From: Dirofilaria immitis
Lineage: Eukaryota; Nematoda; Chromadorea; Rhabditida; Onchocercidae
Assembly (NCBI GenBank): GCA_024305405.1
Contig: JAKNDB010000109.1
Coordinates: forward strand, 2,480,001 to 2,544,000
Length of the DNA stretch: 64,000 bases
Reading direction: 5' to 3'
This document shows positions 51,566 through 64,000 of this stretch, in pieces. Every line of letters begins with the position of its first letter. The stretch's first letter is position 1. The translations under genes were made by a program, and so were the position numbers. The notes under the pieces were generated by a model. It did not search any database and was not told the DNA's origin. It worked only from the letters and a program-made list of their open reading frames with translations.

Positions 51566-54500
51566 CGATGCAGTGCGATGATGATTATTTGTGTTAGATT
51601 GAACTGATAGTCAGAATCCGAATTGAATTTACAATCTGATTAAGTCAAGTTATAATATCCAATGGATCATCCAAATGAACAAATGTTTTCAGTGCCGTAC
51701 TTTATTGAAAATCTGTTTAAAACTGTGTTGACTGCATTGTCCGTTCAAAGCACATACCTATAAAAATGTTCAGCAAATTCAACTCAAACAGGATTGAGCT
51801 GAAAGAAGAGATGTTGGTTGAAATATGTTTTGAAATATTATGAGCGCAAAAAGTTTTAAACAAAAACTTCGCTACTTGAACCAGTATATCAATTTAGAAA
51901 AAATGAGAGAAAACTTGTACTGTGCCTTAATAATCTGAAACAGTAAAGTGTAGAATATTCAGAATACGTTATGGAGGTTTGTCCAGTATAAAAATTTTTT
52001 GAGTGAACGTTAAAACCTTTCTTAAAGCAATCGCTGCATCATTATTCAATATATCTATATTTGTTATAATTATGATGCCTGCCAGTATTCTTTTGTTTAA
52101 AGCAAGATGATGATAGTCTAAATTTTTTCTTAGTCGTAAGAGGTGATAAAATGAAGAGATGTTTCACAATTATTGATATGTCCTACAAATTTGTGAATAT
52201 ATAACAGTCTTCCTTCGGATTACATTGATTAAAATAATAAATACTAAGAAACATTTCATGAATTTCCTATTTTGATTGTTATAATTTTTTAATATTTTAA
52301 TATGTTTAATATCATTTACCAGATTTGCAAAAATTTGAGATTTGCCTGCATCTCAATTCAAAAATAATATTTTCAAATATTTCTCTGTTCTACAACTCAT
52401 TCGGGAATTGGACGATTGGTACACTGAGAAATGTTAAAGCATAAAATGATGCTCAAAAATTAATATTACACTGGAAGTGATAACGTATTTACGACTAATG
52501 ATACGAGATTTATTCACCTTACTTCCAAAAAAAATTTTTTGTACCGGAAGATCTTTTCCTTTTTTCTTGATTCCCCATTTTTGATTTCGAAATGGATAGG
52601 ATAAGATAGCATTACTTAATTTTATGGTGCAGAAAATCAATTAGCAAAAGTTGGATGAGGCAGGACGAAAATAAATCTAGAAGTTGAAAATTTTTTCTGA
52701 TAGAGACATCTACTCGTATCACTGTTCTCAGCTGCAATGTAAATTCTTCACATATCATGTAACCGATAAATTTGTCGGCTTTTAAAATTAGAGTTGAAAT
52801 TTAGGAATGGAAGTTTGTTGCTGTTGAAAATTCTTCCTTTGGCAAGAATTCTAATCATGGAATAAAAAAATCGGCTGACTGATCCACTGAAGTGAAGTAA
52901 TTGTATTAATTAAATCTAAATTGAACAAATAGTTCTATCATGATGTCCTCTGATGTATACTTTCTTCCTGTCTTTTTAAGATTCTGGTTACATCATGACA
53001 AAATGGAGTGTTATGAGCTAACACTCCGAACATGATTAAAGGAAACAAATTTGATCATATTTTATAACAAATCAGTCAGAGAGGAAAGGATGAGTGACCG
53101 TTTGTTTGATTTGTAAGATCTGAAAGGGAAGAATTAACTTATGAATATTCATGTTTGAAGAACTTCTTCCCGAAAATTTTTCTCATGCTAGATGCTTGAT
53201 TCTTGAAAATCAGACTCGGAAGATTTCCTTAAAGTAGAAGCTACGATTCGTCGAGCAAGACGGGAATGAAGCCTTAGAATTTTTAATAAAAAGCACTCCC
53301 TTCTGAATAAAAGTTTAGCGGAATGACACATTCTCAGCTAGCAACAAATGGTTTACTCGTAATAGCATATGACATTGGTAATTGATTAGATGAAAATTGA
53401 GCAATTGTGTTTGCATCGTTATTGCATCTCAGCTGTGCTGATATTCGGCCTTATAAGTGGTTTTTCTTGATCATAAAATATTTGCTACAAATTTTAAAAA
53501 TTGATTATTTAAACTTTGCCACCTTACAAAACGAAATCGAAATCTTTATTACTTTGCTGATATTAGGATATCACTTCAATTTAAACCAATTCATTACAAG
53601 TTTAAGTTGGGCATTGTTAGCTAAATTAAGCTAATGAATAATATCAAAATATTTGAAAAGGATTTTTGGAATATGAACGGATAGTATGCACTACAGCAAT
53701 AAATTTATTAATTCATGATGAACTGATATACTTCAGTTTATCGTTAAATTTGAGTTGATATCATTCGACAGATGTTTAAATATAAGTGGAGAGTCGAACA
53801 AATGAATTTAGTTTACGATTTTCGGGAAAAGAAGTCGAAGAAGTATTACAGTACTAATTAATTTCAAACAAATAATGATTATCTTTAACATAAAAAAATA
53901 TAAGGTTATTCAGGTCGCTACACATCAGAAGCTAACGCATTTTCATAATTGTTGTCACTTCACTGCCAAATCCCTATGCTTTACCTGTCTTTGAAAATTT
54001 TGTTTGGAATTAAAGTTTCCAACAATTGTACAGAAACAGAGCAGCATGTGTGCTTATCGCCTTATCATAGAATTTTACAATTTCTACAGGATTACGTATT
54101 ATTTTTAATGTTTTCAATTGATTCAGAAATACTTCTGTTATATGTCTACCAAGCATTCTTATTCGCTAAACTTCCACCCGAGAAAATGACACTATACAGC
54201 CGTCCTCTGATGAAGTCACCAGTTGATGCTTTCTTGTGAGGCGTAAATACATAATATGCAGTGACCACTAGCCGGGAATATATGGGATTGACAATCCGTC
54301 ATTATGCTATAAACTTTAGGGTCAATGAAACACCGCATACAATATTTGCTAAGGTAATTGCCTAAATGTGCTCGCTCATTCCATCATTTGATAGCTATAG
54401 ATACACGCACATACATACATACACACATACATGCATACATATAGAGACACATGCATAAATATCAACATACATACAACAGATGAACCGAATCCACAGCTTT

Positions 54501-54873
54501 TCAGTTTATGTGTCATTGGTATGTTTATTTGTGTGATATATGTCTGTGTCTCTGTGTGTTGTCTATGTGTGCCTAGTCGATATATTGTAATGTAGGTCAT
54601 AGATATGCAAGTCGTAGATATGCAAGTTTTTTTTTGCAGTAGCAGTTTCTGCTTGGTGTGGGAACGAACTTCTGTTTGCTTCATGTTTTGTCGTTTTTCA
54701 TATCGTCTGTACCTTCATCGGATATCGTTAGCGATTTATTTCGGGTTCGCAATAAACTCGGTTTTAAATAGAAAGCACGATATGGAAATAGTTCTAGGCG
54801 TTGAAGTGACGAGAGATCACCACATAATAAATTCGATGGATAAAAACAGCTGAGAGAAGATATTGTATTAACT
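51566..54873. other. Intergenic stretch between flp-11 and the ORP gene
   Basis: No supportable coding content in 3.3 kb. Open frames at 53407-53634 and 53949-54239 lack motifs and splice context. The frame at 54376-54684 (minus) is a translation of the simple repeat below. Confidence 0.5.
54403..54575. repeat. ACAT-rich tract followed by TG-rich tract
   Basis: An ATAC/ACAT microsatellite-like run (54403-54475) is followed about 60 bp later by TGTGT/TCTGTG-rich DNA (54532-54572). The two are loosely complementary and could fold back. Simple-sequence DNA. Confidence 0.75.
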
Positions 54874-57800
54874 ATGGTCATGACGAATCTGGGCTCATCT
54901 GAATCGCCATCATATTTTGAGCAACGGTCATTCAACGCAAGCAATGATAATGAAAGTGCTGATGATCGAAAGATAAACTTGAAGGTTTCATTTTTGCATT
55001 CCAAAATTTAAAGATTGTCTTTTGTATATCATATATCATTTTGATGGTTCCCATTTATCAGAATTGATGCTACACAGTTAGTTGTATTCATCACCTAAGA
55101 ATTTTTAATTCTTTTACGTTAATCGAAGCATCTATCATCTACAGTACGAACAGCGAAACAATTGCTTTGTTTTTGTACTTCATTGTGAAAATTATTTTAG
55201 GCAGCTAAGGGTTAAATTTTTGCTACTGATAATAGTTGACTTAGAATCGTTTTTCTCTCTGTAACAGTCGATCTTTAATGGATTCGATAGATAAGTCAAG
55301 CAATTCTGAAAAAGCCAGCTTGATTTTTTAAGAAAAGGTTGTTCTTAATTATCCTCGCGTCACTTGGACACTTCGGCACATAAGAAATATGAAATATTCC
55401 ATTTAAGTTGAGCCTTTGTTATTCTACATTATGTAAAACCTAGAGCCAAATATTAGCTTTTGGTTCGGTAAATTGAAATTTTTTTCTTGGGGAATTTTTG
55501 CGATACACAAAATCAGAAGTTTAACCTTAAATGTAGAGCTAGAAAATTGAATTGACTTGAATTTTTAGAAGCAAAAACGAGAATATCGTGATGAAAAAAA
55601 GCGAGTTACACGGGAGCTTCTTACAGCTTTGCATGATCCGACGATTGTTGTCATGGCTGATTGGCTAAAAATTCGTGGAACTTTAAGGAAATGGAATCGG
55701 TATTTCTGCATATTGAAACCGGGTTTACTGCTTGTTTATAAAAGCAACAAAGTTGATAAGGTGCTCCATTATAAAGTAGTTATTTTATTGTTCAACTTCA
55801 TTGATAAATGAAAAATAGAGAGTGTCTTCAACTTCGAAATTCTCCGAGTCTCCTAGTATGCAACGCGTATTTGATCGATTTCTACGATTTTAATTATATT
55901 TTGGAAATTAATGATTATTACGCCAAATTTTTATTACTTTTTAAGCCGGGTCACTGGATTGGTACAGTGTTGTTAAACAATTGCGAATTAATCGAAAGAC
56001 CATCGAAAAAAGACGGATTTTGCTTCAAACTTTTTCATCCAATGGATCAGAGTATATGGGCAACACGTGGACCACTGGGAGAAAGTCATGGTATCGTTAC
56101 AATTCAGCCTTTGCCTACTACTTATTTGATTTGTCGAGCACCATCTGAACAGGTAATAAGCTAATTATTTGTTGCTGGATCTATTTTAAACATTATCATT
56201 ATGTAACTTATCTATACTCTACGAGTAAGTTTGATTTTTGATGTAGACTTACTTCGGTCGGAATTTCAAAAGTTGCGTGAACTTCTAAAACCGATGAATC
56301 GATTTTATTGAGGAATTAAAATTCAATTTCAATACATTTATATTTAGGTAGGCGGCTGTTGGATGGATGCTTTACATTTGACTCTCCGTTGCAGTGGTCT
56401 CTTAATGAGGACCATGTGTAAAGTAAGACTTTGATTTTTAAAAAGACTGGACACAATCTTCGTACGAGAATATTGAAATCCACTGCATATTTGGCGGTTT
56501 AATTATTCAACATAATGTATATAAGTCTCAAAAATACTTGACAGGAAATAATGTATTGGAAATTTAGCTCTCTGACTCTAATCAGAAAGAAGAAGAGGCA
56601 ATCATCGATGAACAAAATGCTTTTATTAGCGATATCTCATATAATGATGCCGTTGAAAGTTCTCGACAATTCAGCGAACTTGAAGCAGAAAAGCATTTTG
56701 ATGGTTAGAAAATTTTGCATAATTACTAGGTCTGCTTTAAACATTAATCACACTTGATCCTATGGAATCAATGCAAAATATCAGTATGATGTTTCGACTA
56801 AGTATTTTCACTTCGTGAATCTTTATGTTTGCCACTGTTATCGGAAATTTTTTATGAAGGCTTGAATGATGATATTGATCGAACAGCATCAGGTAGTGAA
56901 GATGAAACTATTGATCATAAAGAAGAGAGTTCATATATTCAGTCAGATCCAGAACAGGTTTACTTTTTAGCGCTCCATTTCAGTGCTTTTAATTTTGCCG
57001 AAAAGTATAAACTGAATTTGGATTAAAATTTTGGATTATAAAAGATGAAAGCGAGAAATTCTGAAAATTTTCGGAATTATTGTTGTTCAAGTAATTTTAA
57101 CTGCTGAAATTTGTAGTTTGGTCCAACAATACAAATCGAGGATCTAGCTGATGAAAACAAAAGTCTTGTGTGGAGTCTATTGAAACAAGTGCGACCTGGA
57201 ATGGATCTTTCAAAAGTTACCTTGCCTACATTCATTTTGGAACCACGTTCATTCCTCGAAAAACTTGCAGATTTCTATTATCACTCATATATTATTGCCG
57301 AGCAAGTTTTTCTGAGATCTTTTCATCAAAGATAACGAGAAATGATATTTGATCATAAAAGAGAGATATTGTTAATGGCATTTACTTCTTCTGCCTTGTC
57401 AAACTTTTCGGAAAATTTTCAAATATTGCAGTTTCTGATCTCTTTTTTATTCTGAATTTCATTTTAGAGCCACGATTGAAAACGATCCTTTACAAAGAAT
57501 GAAGACGATTGTAAAATTTTATTTAAGCGGATTTTACAAGAAACCAAAAGGTTTGAAGAAACCATATAATCCGATATTAGGTGAAACGTTTCGATGTAAG
57601 TGGGAACACCCCGATAATTCTACGTCGTACTATATTGCTGAACAGGTTGTTTTTCCAGTCTTGCCTGTACTCTTTGTATACTACTTTCTAGGATTTAAAA
57701 AATGTTTAAACTGAAAGTCAGAAATTATTTTATATAATTTTTATTTTGATCTTATTTTAGGGATTCATAAATGGAGTTTAATATTTTATTAAATTTACCA

Positions 57801-60508
57801 TTTCATGTTTAAAGTTATCTCGGCTTTAAAACGAAGATATTTAAAAGTCAATTTTAATACAGTTTTTAAAGGTCAGTTTTAATGCAAGTAGTAAATTAAT
57901 TAGGATCAAGTTATGTTATATTTTGACTGAAATGTTATCTCCTTTTCAGGTCTCTCATCATCCTCCAGTTTCGGCTCTTTTTTAACTAATCGAAAAGCAG
58001 GTTTCAATGTATCTGGTACAATACTGGCGAAAAGCAAATATTATGGGAATAGTTTATCGGCTATGATGATCGGTGATGTACGAATAACGCTTTGCAGCGG
58101 GGTGAAACCTATATTGCTACCCTTCCATATGCTAACTGCAAGGGTATTATGATTGGAACCCTGTCAATGGAGTATGGTGGTAAGGTGAATTCATTCTCAT
58201 TTTCAATATATTAGCATACTATTTTTAATAATTTGATTTCAGAATAGAAGTGATTAGATAATTTATAAGTTCATAAGTTTTAAAACTTAGGAATAAAAGG
58301 GTTCGAATTTTGGCCGAAATCTTTTTTGATGGAATCATAGAAGCATCAATTATTTTCAGCAAAGAAATGATCATACTAAATGATGGCTCAGTTTAGGTAA
58401 GAATAGAGTGCAATCGTACCGATTATGTGTGCGAACTTGATTTTAAATTAAAGCCATTCATTGGAGGAACAGTGAATCTTATTACGGGAGATATCAAGTG
58501 TAGAAAAGAATCGGTAGCACATATTGAGGGAGCTTGGGATGGCGAAATTTACATAATTGAAAAGGTGAACATTGTCATTAATTGGTGAATCATGTGCAAT
58601 TATTAATTTCAATTGTATTGAGACTTGTATCAGAATCTCACATTTATTTAGGCGGAAATGTGACTTTAAGTTTTCAATGTCTTACAATATTGGTAGAACT
58701 TTTATGCCTTGAGACTATCATGTTACAGAAGCCTTTAAACTTTTGTTACAAAGGTTGCTAAAGATCTAACAAAATTATATTTAAATTGTAATACCATAGC
58801 GATCTAGTGCAGATATTAATGATCTTAACGTATTTATGCGGATGTCATGAATTTTTCAGTTTTTATTTTTTTTTTGCAGGATGTGAAGACGCTTCTGTGG
58901 TCTCCAACACCTGATGTAATAGCAAAACGACTTAAACGTTACGAAATCGTTTTGGAAGAGCAGGGTGAATGGGAATCAAAAAGTCTTTATTTTTTCATCC
59001 CAGAAATTTTCGACTTTAGATCTAGTCAATGGTAAGGTTAATGAGAATTGAATTATTATCTCTAATTAAGGTTATGGTTGAAAGTAAGTGAAGCGATCGC
59101 CAAAGATAATCAAAAAATTGCAACGGAAGAAAAAAGTAAACTGGAGGATGAACAACGTACTCGCGCTAAATCTGGACTACACCACAAACCTAAGTGGTTC
59201 AAACAGGATGTTCTATCGAAAAATTACGAATATGTACATGCTGAGTTAGTAATTCTTTTTGTTCAATTTATTTTCATATTATATCAGATTGCTTCTTGTA
59301 ATATCATTTCGTCGCCTGTATTTCTGTTGTTCCAAAACGTCCTGAAACATAGCATGCCAAATTCAATTTCAAAAAATCAGAAATTGATGTAAGGCAATAA
59401 CTGGTAATGTGATGCTAAAAGTCATTTTAAGAACTGTCTACATAAGAATAGTAATTCTTGAATTATGTGTTGCAATATTAATATTAAGTTTGGAGAGATC
59501 CTCTTAGACAGCAATCTTTATTGTAACTCGATTCCGTTAATCTTTTATTATCAACTTTACACTTGATATTGGTAATATTTCGTTTGTCGACAAAATTTAA
59601 CGAAATTCATCGGAAAATATTTTAGTTATCAAGCGTGGGATGAGAATGATGATATTCGTCAAATTGAACATAATTATATAATACGAACAAAAACCAAACA
59701 CGGAACCAAAGAACGGTCTGCTTCGCCAGCAAGTTCAACTTCATTACAGCAAGAGCAGTCTGAAGATTCCGATTCACCTGAAAGTATATGCTTCTTTAAG
59801 TGTGAATGAAATAAGTTTCGAATCTTCATGTAAGAAAAACTGTTTTGCAAAATTCGTTAAAATTATTAAGAAAATTTTTTGAAACTAGTTAATCGTGGAT
59901 TTATATGCCCTAATTTTCCATTTGAAAACACACTTCTGTTTCAGAGTTCGTTTATTGTAGTTTTCTTCTCCATTTAGTTTTTATTTTAGAAAAAATTTTT
60001 GGAGTAGTATGTACTTTTACAGATAAGCGATATCGCCAGAAGAAGAGGCGACTTTCACGAGATTTCGATCGCTTGCAGCAAATGCAGGTAAAGCTTTTTT
60101 ACTAATTTTTTAGACGTTCTAGTCCTGCTTAGTTATTCATCTTCCATACTTCCAAACACTTAAACTTTCAAATCTTTAAAAACTGCAACTTCATGTTATG
60201 AGAATCAAGCTTCTTTTACTTAAATTTTTCAACTGAAAGTTTCACGAATAATATTTATAGCAGTTCTCAATTTTACGACTTTGGTAGTTTATTTTTATTG
60301 AAAAGTTTTCCCATATTTACTATTTAAAGGAGACTCTGGATCGTACTGTGCAGTTCTTACAGCGTTTAGAAATAAACTTTGAAAAAAAACCAGTGTAACC
60401 GTAACACAACAGCAATTAATCACGATTATGGCTTTTTTCGTAATTCTTCATGCTGTCATCTTGCCTCTTTTTTCGGGTCTTTACATAAATTATGAATTTT
60501 TTCCATGA
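54874..60508 (+). CDS. Oxysterol-binding-protein-related protein, ORP5/ORP8 type
   Basis: Tail-anchored ER lipid-transfer protein; family members exchange phosphatidylserine for PI4P at ER-plasma-membrane contacts. Fifteen exons (54874-54984, 55569-55760, 55946-56152, 56348-56422, 56568-56703, 56860-56957, 57117-57301, 57468-57645, 57950-58184, 58397-58564, 58880-58982, 59071-59244, 59626-59783, 60023-60087, 60330-60508) give about 755 aa. PH domain, about residues 60-185: [38 protein letters not shown]. An acidic linker follows. The ORD contains [39 protein letters not shown] and the OSBP signature [11 protein letters not shown]. The C-terminus has a basic coiled stretch and a hydrophobic anchor ([16 protein letters not shown]), the ORP5/8 hallmark. 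One-base A/T-run deficits are needed at about 57980 (six T), 58093 (three T), 58978-58982 (five A) and 60382-60389 (eight A); only with all four do length and phases agree. Intron 57302-57467 has a GC donor. Confidence 0.92.
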
Positions 60509-63500
60509 TTACGTTTAGAAGTCCATATGTTTGGGAATATATAGATTTTTGAATTTTTTTAGTTGTGAATCATATTGTTGTTTCTAATTTGTAAAATTCA
60601 TAAAAGTTCTTTTGATGTCGTGTATCATTTCAGTTGTTTTTTAATAGGATATGTAGTTTTGTGCGTCGATATAATTGTTGCATCCACGTTGTTATATATA
60701 CTGGATATATTTGTCGAATTTATAAGCCATGTTTCTATTCGTTGTTATAAATATAGCTTCTTCAAATTTTTTCCAAAAAAGATTTGTGAAAATTTCCATT
60801 ATTTCACTTTTTGGAATTTCAGAATGTTAGGAATCTACTTTTGCCATATTTTATCAGAACGAATATTTTGGGAATTATAACTGAATCATCTCGAAACGTC
60901 AATTAAATTATTTCTTAGTGTCGGTTGAATTATTACGTGTTCATGTAGGCAGGGTTGTTAGATTCATTTTGCATTCATTTGTCTACTGCACATTTGTTCT
61001 TGCGATGATTATTTATAAATGAAAATATTATTTTGGAAATGTATTTATACAATGTATTTATACATATCCAATGTTATATAATGTATTTATACATATCCAA
61101 TGTAATTGGTTTGTTAACTATTTACCTGAAAATCTCGATATATTCTCGTCGTTTCTTATGACTCACCAGAATTATTTTGCTATATTTTCTAAAATTTACA
61201 TTTATTTCTTGTAGTGAAATTTGTGAATTCCTTACACCTGTTTCCTGATATTTATTATACTAATTTAAAACTTCTAGGAAACATATTCGAGTAAGGTTCC
61301 GAATTTTTCATTTATTAATTGTTGGGATAGAATAAAAAGGACATTTTATCTTTTATGTAAAGAATGTACGAGAATTAGATTAAACTCTAGAAGTTGGATA
61401 GCCCGTTATTTTTTTTTTGAACACAGTTTGAGAAGGATGGTCGTATGTTCCTGCAGTATATCTTTATCGGCATGACGAGAATAATCGTTGCCGCAACAGA
61501 GCGAACCTGTACATAAAAACACCATCAAGCTATAAAATAAGCAAAATGTATATCAGTTGAAAAGTTGATAATCTGTAGAGAAACTATGAGTGTTTTCAAT
61601 TTAATGAAATCATAAAGAAATTCAAAATTGATTTATAAATCACTTACATCTACCGTAATCGCGTGATCATTTAATTCATTGCATTTCTTGTGATGGTAAC
61701 AATGTTCTGAAAGTGATTGAAAGATGCTTCCGTTTCGCTTCTAACCAGTATTTCGAAATATTTCAAGTCAACACATATTTTTGAAATTCAAGTATAACTC
61801 CATCACCTAGATCGATTTCGGAATCTTTTTCATAATCGAAATATATAGGACTTTCTGATATTCCAGTCCTATACTTAGTATTATTCAAATGTAAGACAAA
61901 GCATAATACAAAGCACAATCATACGAAACTTGCTTTTTGAGTGGTTTATGGTCAATTTTGGTTAACGAAATATGTAAATAATTCTAATAAAAACATGCCA
62001 ATCACGAGAAATTATTTTGGTTGATTGCTTGCTGATCGAAATAAGATAAGAAATATTCTCCAAAAAATAATTTATCAAGAGATCTCTTATCCTTGGCTTG
62101 CTTATTGTGACATCATTTCTCAAAAAAAAATAAATAAAAAATAAAAAATGAACATATTTCGAAAAATAAGCCATTGATTTGGTATTCTAAATGCATTTAG
62201 ATGAGGGCAATTACTGTCATCATTATCTGTACCGCTTCTACCAGCCAGAAAATCGTGAAAGAAATTCAGACAGAAGGCAACAAACAAATCTAAATTTTAT
62301 TTCAGACTTGGATATTGAAAACAATTATTTAATTTTGATAGATTATGTATACTTTTCTAAGTACACATATTCAACAGCTAAAAGTTGATACTTGAGTTTC
62401 CTGATAGTACACTGATGTATCATTTTTTAATTCTAATAAAAATGCTAAATTTCATGCAAAAATTTCCCAGATTGTTACTGAAATTTAATTTTCCTTTAAA
62501 ATTATGAAATTGAAAAAATAGCTTCCTTTTAGTGTACCTCCACTGAAACCTGTGATTGCTGAAAATTGGAATTCTTGGTAGGTGGCAAGTAACTTATAAA
62601 AATAAATATGTCTAAAGCCCATGTCTTTTTTAGAATGAATTAGAGAGTTCATCGATCTATCGAAGCAAAAACATCTAATTGATTTATAGCTAACGCAAAT
62701 CTGCCTTCCTTTACATATAGAATTATGCATCGTGAGTTGCGTAAATTGAATTTATTGAATTAAGTGAACGCGGAATTCAGTGTATGGAATTTGCAACGAA
62801 CTATTTCCTTCTTTGCTGTCAACTTCGGGTCTATCTTGCAAAATTAATAAGTGATTGTAGAAAAGTATAAAAATTTTTCAAATTAATAATTCAGAATAAT
62901 TTCAAATTTTCGTCCACAATGCTACTTTTTATTTTCAAAAAGCTTCCAATCAAACGTCTAAGAAATCTGTTGGCTATTAAATTGTTAGTAAAATTTGCGT
63001 TTGTTTCATGTTTATGCCAGTATTATTACAATAGTGCAAAATTTTCTAATACATGATGATTTAAAAAGTGCAATGTCAGCATCTGAATGTTAGCCCGGAA
63101 AGAAAAGGAGGATTAATATATGTTCTTAAATATTTCTTCCAAAAAGGTTTTAAAACTTTTGGACTCAAAGAAGCATTTTTATTTGAGGAAATTTTAATTT
63201 GAATAATCTTACCAGTCTTTACATCAAGCGAAATCGTTGTGGATTTGAGTGAAATATTTCTATAAATTATTTGGAAAAACAACGTAGAATTTTCCTGGAA
63301 ATATAAAGAATGAACTCATGAATTCGTAACAAACTTAGAAACTTTGAAAATCTTTTCATCTTCATTACTATTTCGCAGTAATTCTTTTGATTGATTTGAA
63401 GAACTTAGAATATAGAATTGAGTTCGATCTAATTAATCGCAATTCTTCAAAGATCACTAACTTATCGTGAATTAAAACTCTTAATTCACAAAGGAAGAAA

Positions 63501-64000
63501 GATTCATTTTTCAGTTTTCCATATTTTTTAACACAAGTAAGCAATATATTAACACTATTTTTGAATTATACTTTACTTATTGCATTTAATTCCAAAGACT
63601 GTATTTAAAAAGTTAAAATTATTTGAAGATTTAGTTATAACTAAGAAAAATATCATTGTATAGGTTTAGTTCCCACATATATCTTTATAAGTTCTTCATT
63701 TCTCAATGTTTATTATTCCATGCCAACAGTTTTTACGATTACAAAGCGGATTGGAAGTTTATGTAGAGAATCAGGAAAATATGTAAACAAAGTAAATCTG
63801 CGATTAAATTTATTTATTAGAAATTCAAAAGTTGACCAATTAAATGAGATATATAAAATTTAATAGATAAAAGAAATGACTGGTACCATTCGCTGAAGCT
63901 CTATGATTAATTTGAGTATCAAAGATTATAAAGTGATTTCAAAGCAAAATATTGTTTTACTCACCGTATTTCTGCATTTTTACTATTCATTTAAATAATT
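60509..64000. other. 3' flank of ORP gene and right edge, no gene seen
   Basis: The open frame at 60575-60880 (plus) is T-rich 3' flank. A frame at 62191-62388 (plus; LYRFYQPENRERNSDRRQQ) is somewhat protein-like but has no splice context or homology. Nothing else supportable to the window end. Confidence 0.45.
61038..61103. repeat. Short direct repeat downstream of the ORP gene
   Basis: ATGTATTTATACATATCCAA plus three bases occurs twice (from about 61052 and 61081), and its first twelve bases also occur once more just upstream (61039). Likely slippage-type duplication. Confidence 0.8.

Noticed and set aside
53949..54239. 96-aa plus-strand frame as a membrane protein
   Set aside because: No homology, no splice consensus at either end, and AT-driven hydrophobicity.
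54376..54684. 102-aa minus-strand frame with a CMYV repeat
   Set aside because: It is a translation of the ACAT/TG simple repeat.
55808..55945. N-terminal part of the 118-aa frame before the second PH-domain exon
   Set aside because: Intron sequence running in-frame into the exon; homology to the PH domain begins only at the 55946 acceptor.
60575..60880. 101-aa frame directly after the ORP gene
   Set aside because: T-rich 3' flank giving a random hydrophobic translation; the ORP membrane anchor already ends at 60508.
1..64000. CRISPR arrays, rRNA genes, tRNA genes, complete transposons
   Set aside because: No regularly spaced repeats, tRNA cloverleaf with intact A/B boxes, rRNA core sequence, or transposase/reverse-transcriptase motifs were seen. 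A tRNA scan and repeat-library search would be decisive.

Overview
The window reads as nuclear DNA of a parasitic nematode, most likely a filaria (Onchocercidae). It is very AT-rich. Its genes are split by short introns ending in TTTTCAG-like acceptors, and every complete gene has a clear nematode or animal counterpart. It also carries a decayed, intron-less sdhA fragment that looks alphaproteobacterial (Wolbachia-like), as nuclear Wolbachia transfers in filariae do. No species can be fixed without a database search.

Layout. 0.3-4.8 kb (+): three closely spaced genes, namely a GPATCH2-like small nuclear protein, an RPP14-type RNase P/MRP subunit, and 3-ketodihydrosphingosine reductase (KDSR). 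4.98-16.1 kb (-): one large PDZ-LIM gene of the ALP/Enigma family (C. elegans alp-1 type), with an early-terminating ALP form (PDZ, ZM motif, one LIM) and an Enigma form that continues to three more LIM domains. 16.2-24.8 kb: gene-poor. 24.8-28.7 kb (+): the gamma-type regulatory subunit of mitochondrial NAD-isocitrate dehydrogenase. 28.7-36.7 kb: mostly empty. 36.7-37.6 kb (-): the sdhA remnant. 40.3-42.8 kb (+): remains of a rhodopsin-class peptide GPCR with nonsense codons. 42.8-50.2 kb: mostly empty, with one unidentified broken ORF. 50.2-51.6 kb (+): an FMRFamide-like neuropeptide precursor of the flp-11 type. 54.9-60.5 kb (+): an ORP5/ORP8-type oxysterol-binding-protein relative with PH, ORD and C-terminal membrane anchor. 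60.5-64 kb: nothing convincing.

The genes do not form one pathway. KDSR (sphingolipid synthesis) and the ORP (lipid exchange at ER contacts) are both ER lipid proteins. ALP/Enigma is a muscle attachment/Z-line adaptor, and FLP-11 and the GPCR belong to peptide signalling.

Reading caution. Otherwise well-conserved exons repeatedly need exactly one extra base in an A or T run to stay in frame and to match intron phase. I count at least nine such places in five genes. They look like homopolymer under-calls in the assembly, so these genes are given as intact CDS with the break noted. The sdhA and GPCR remnants also have substitutions to stop codons or larger indels, and are called pseudogenes.
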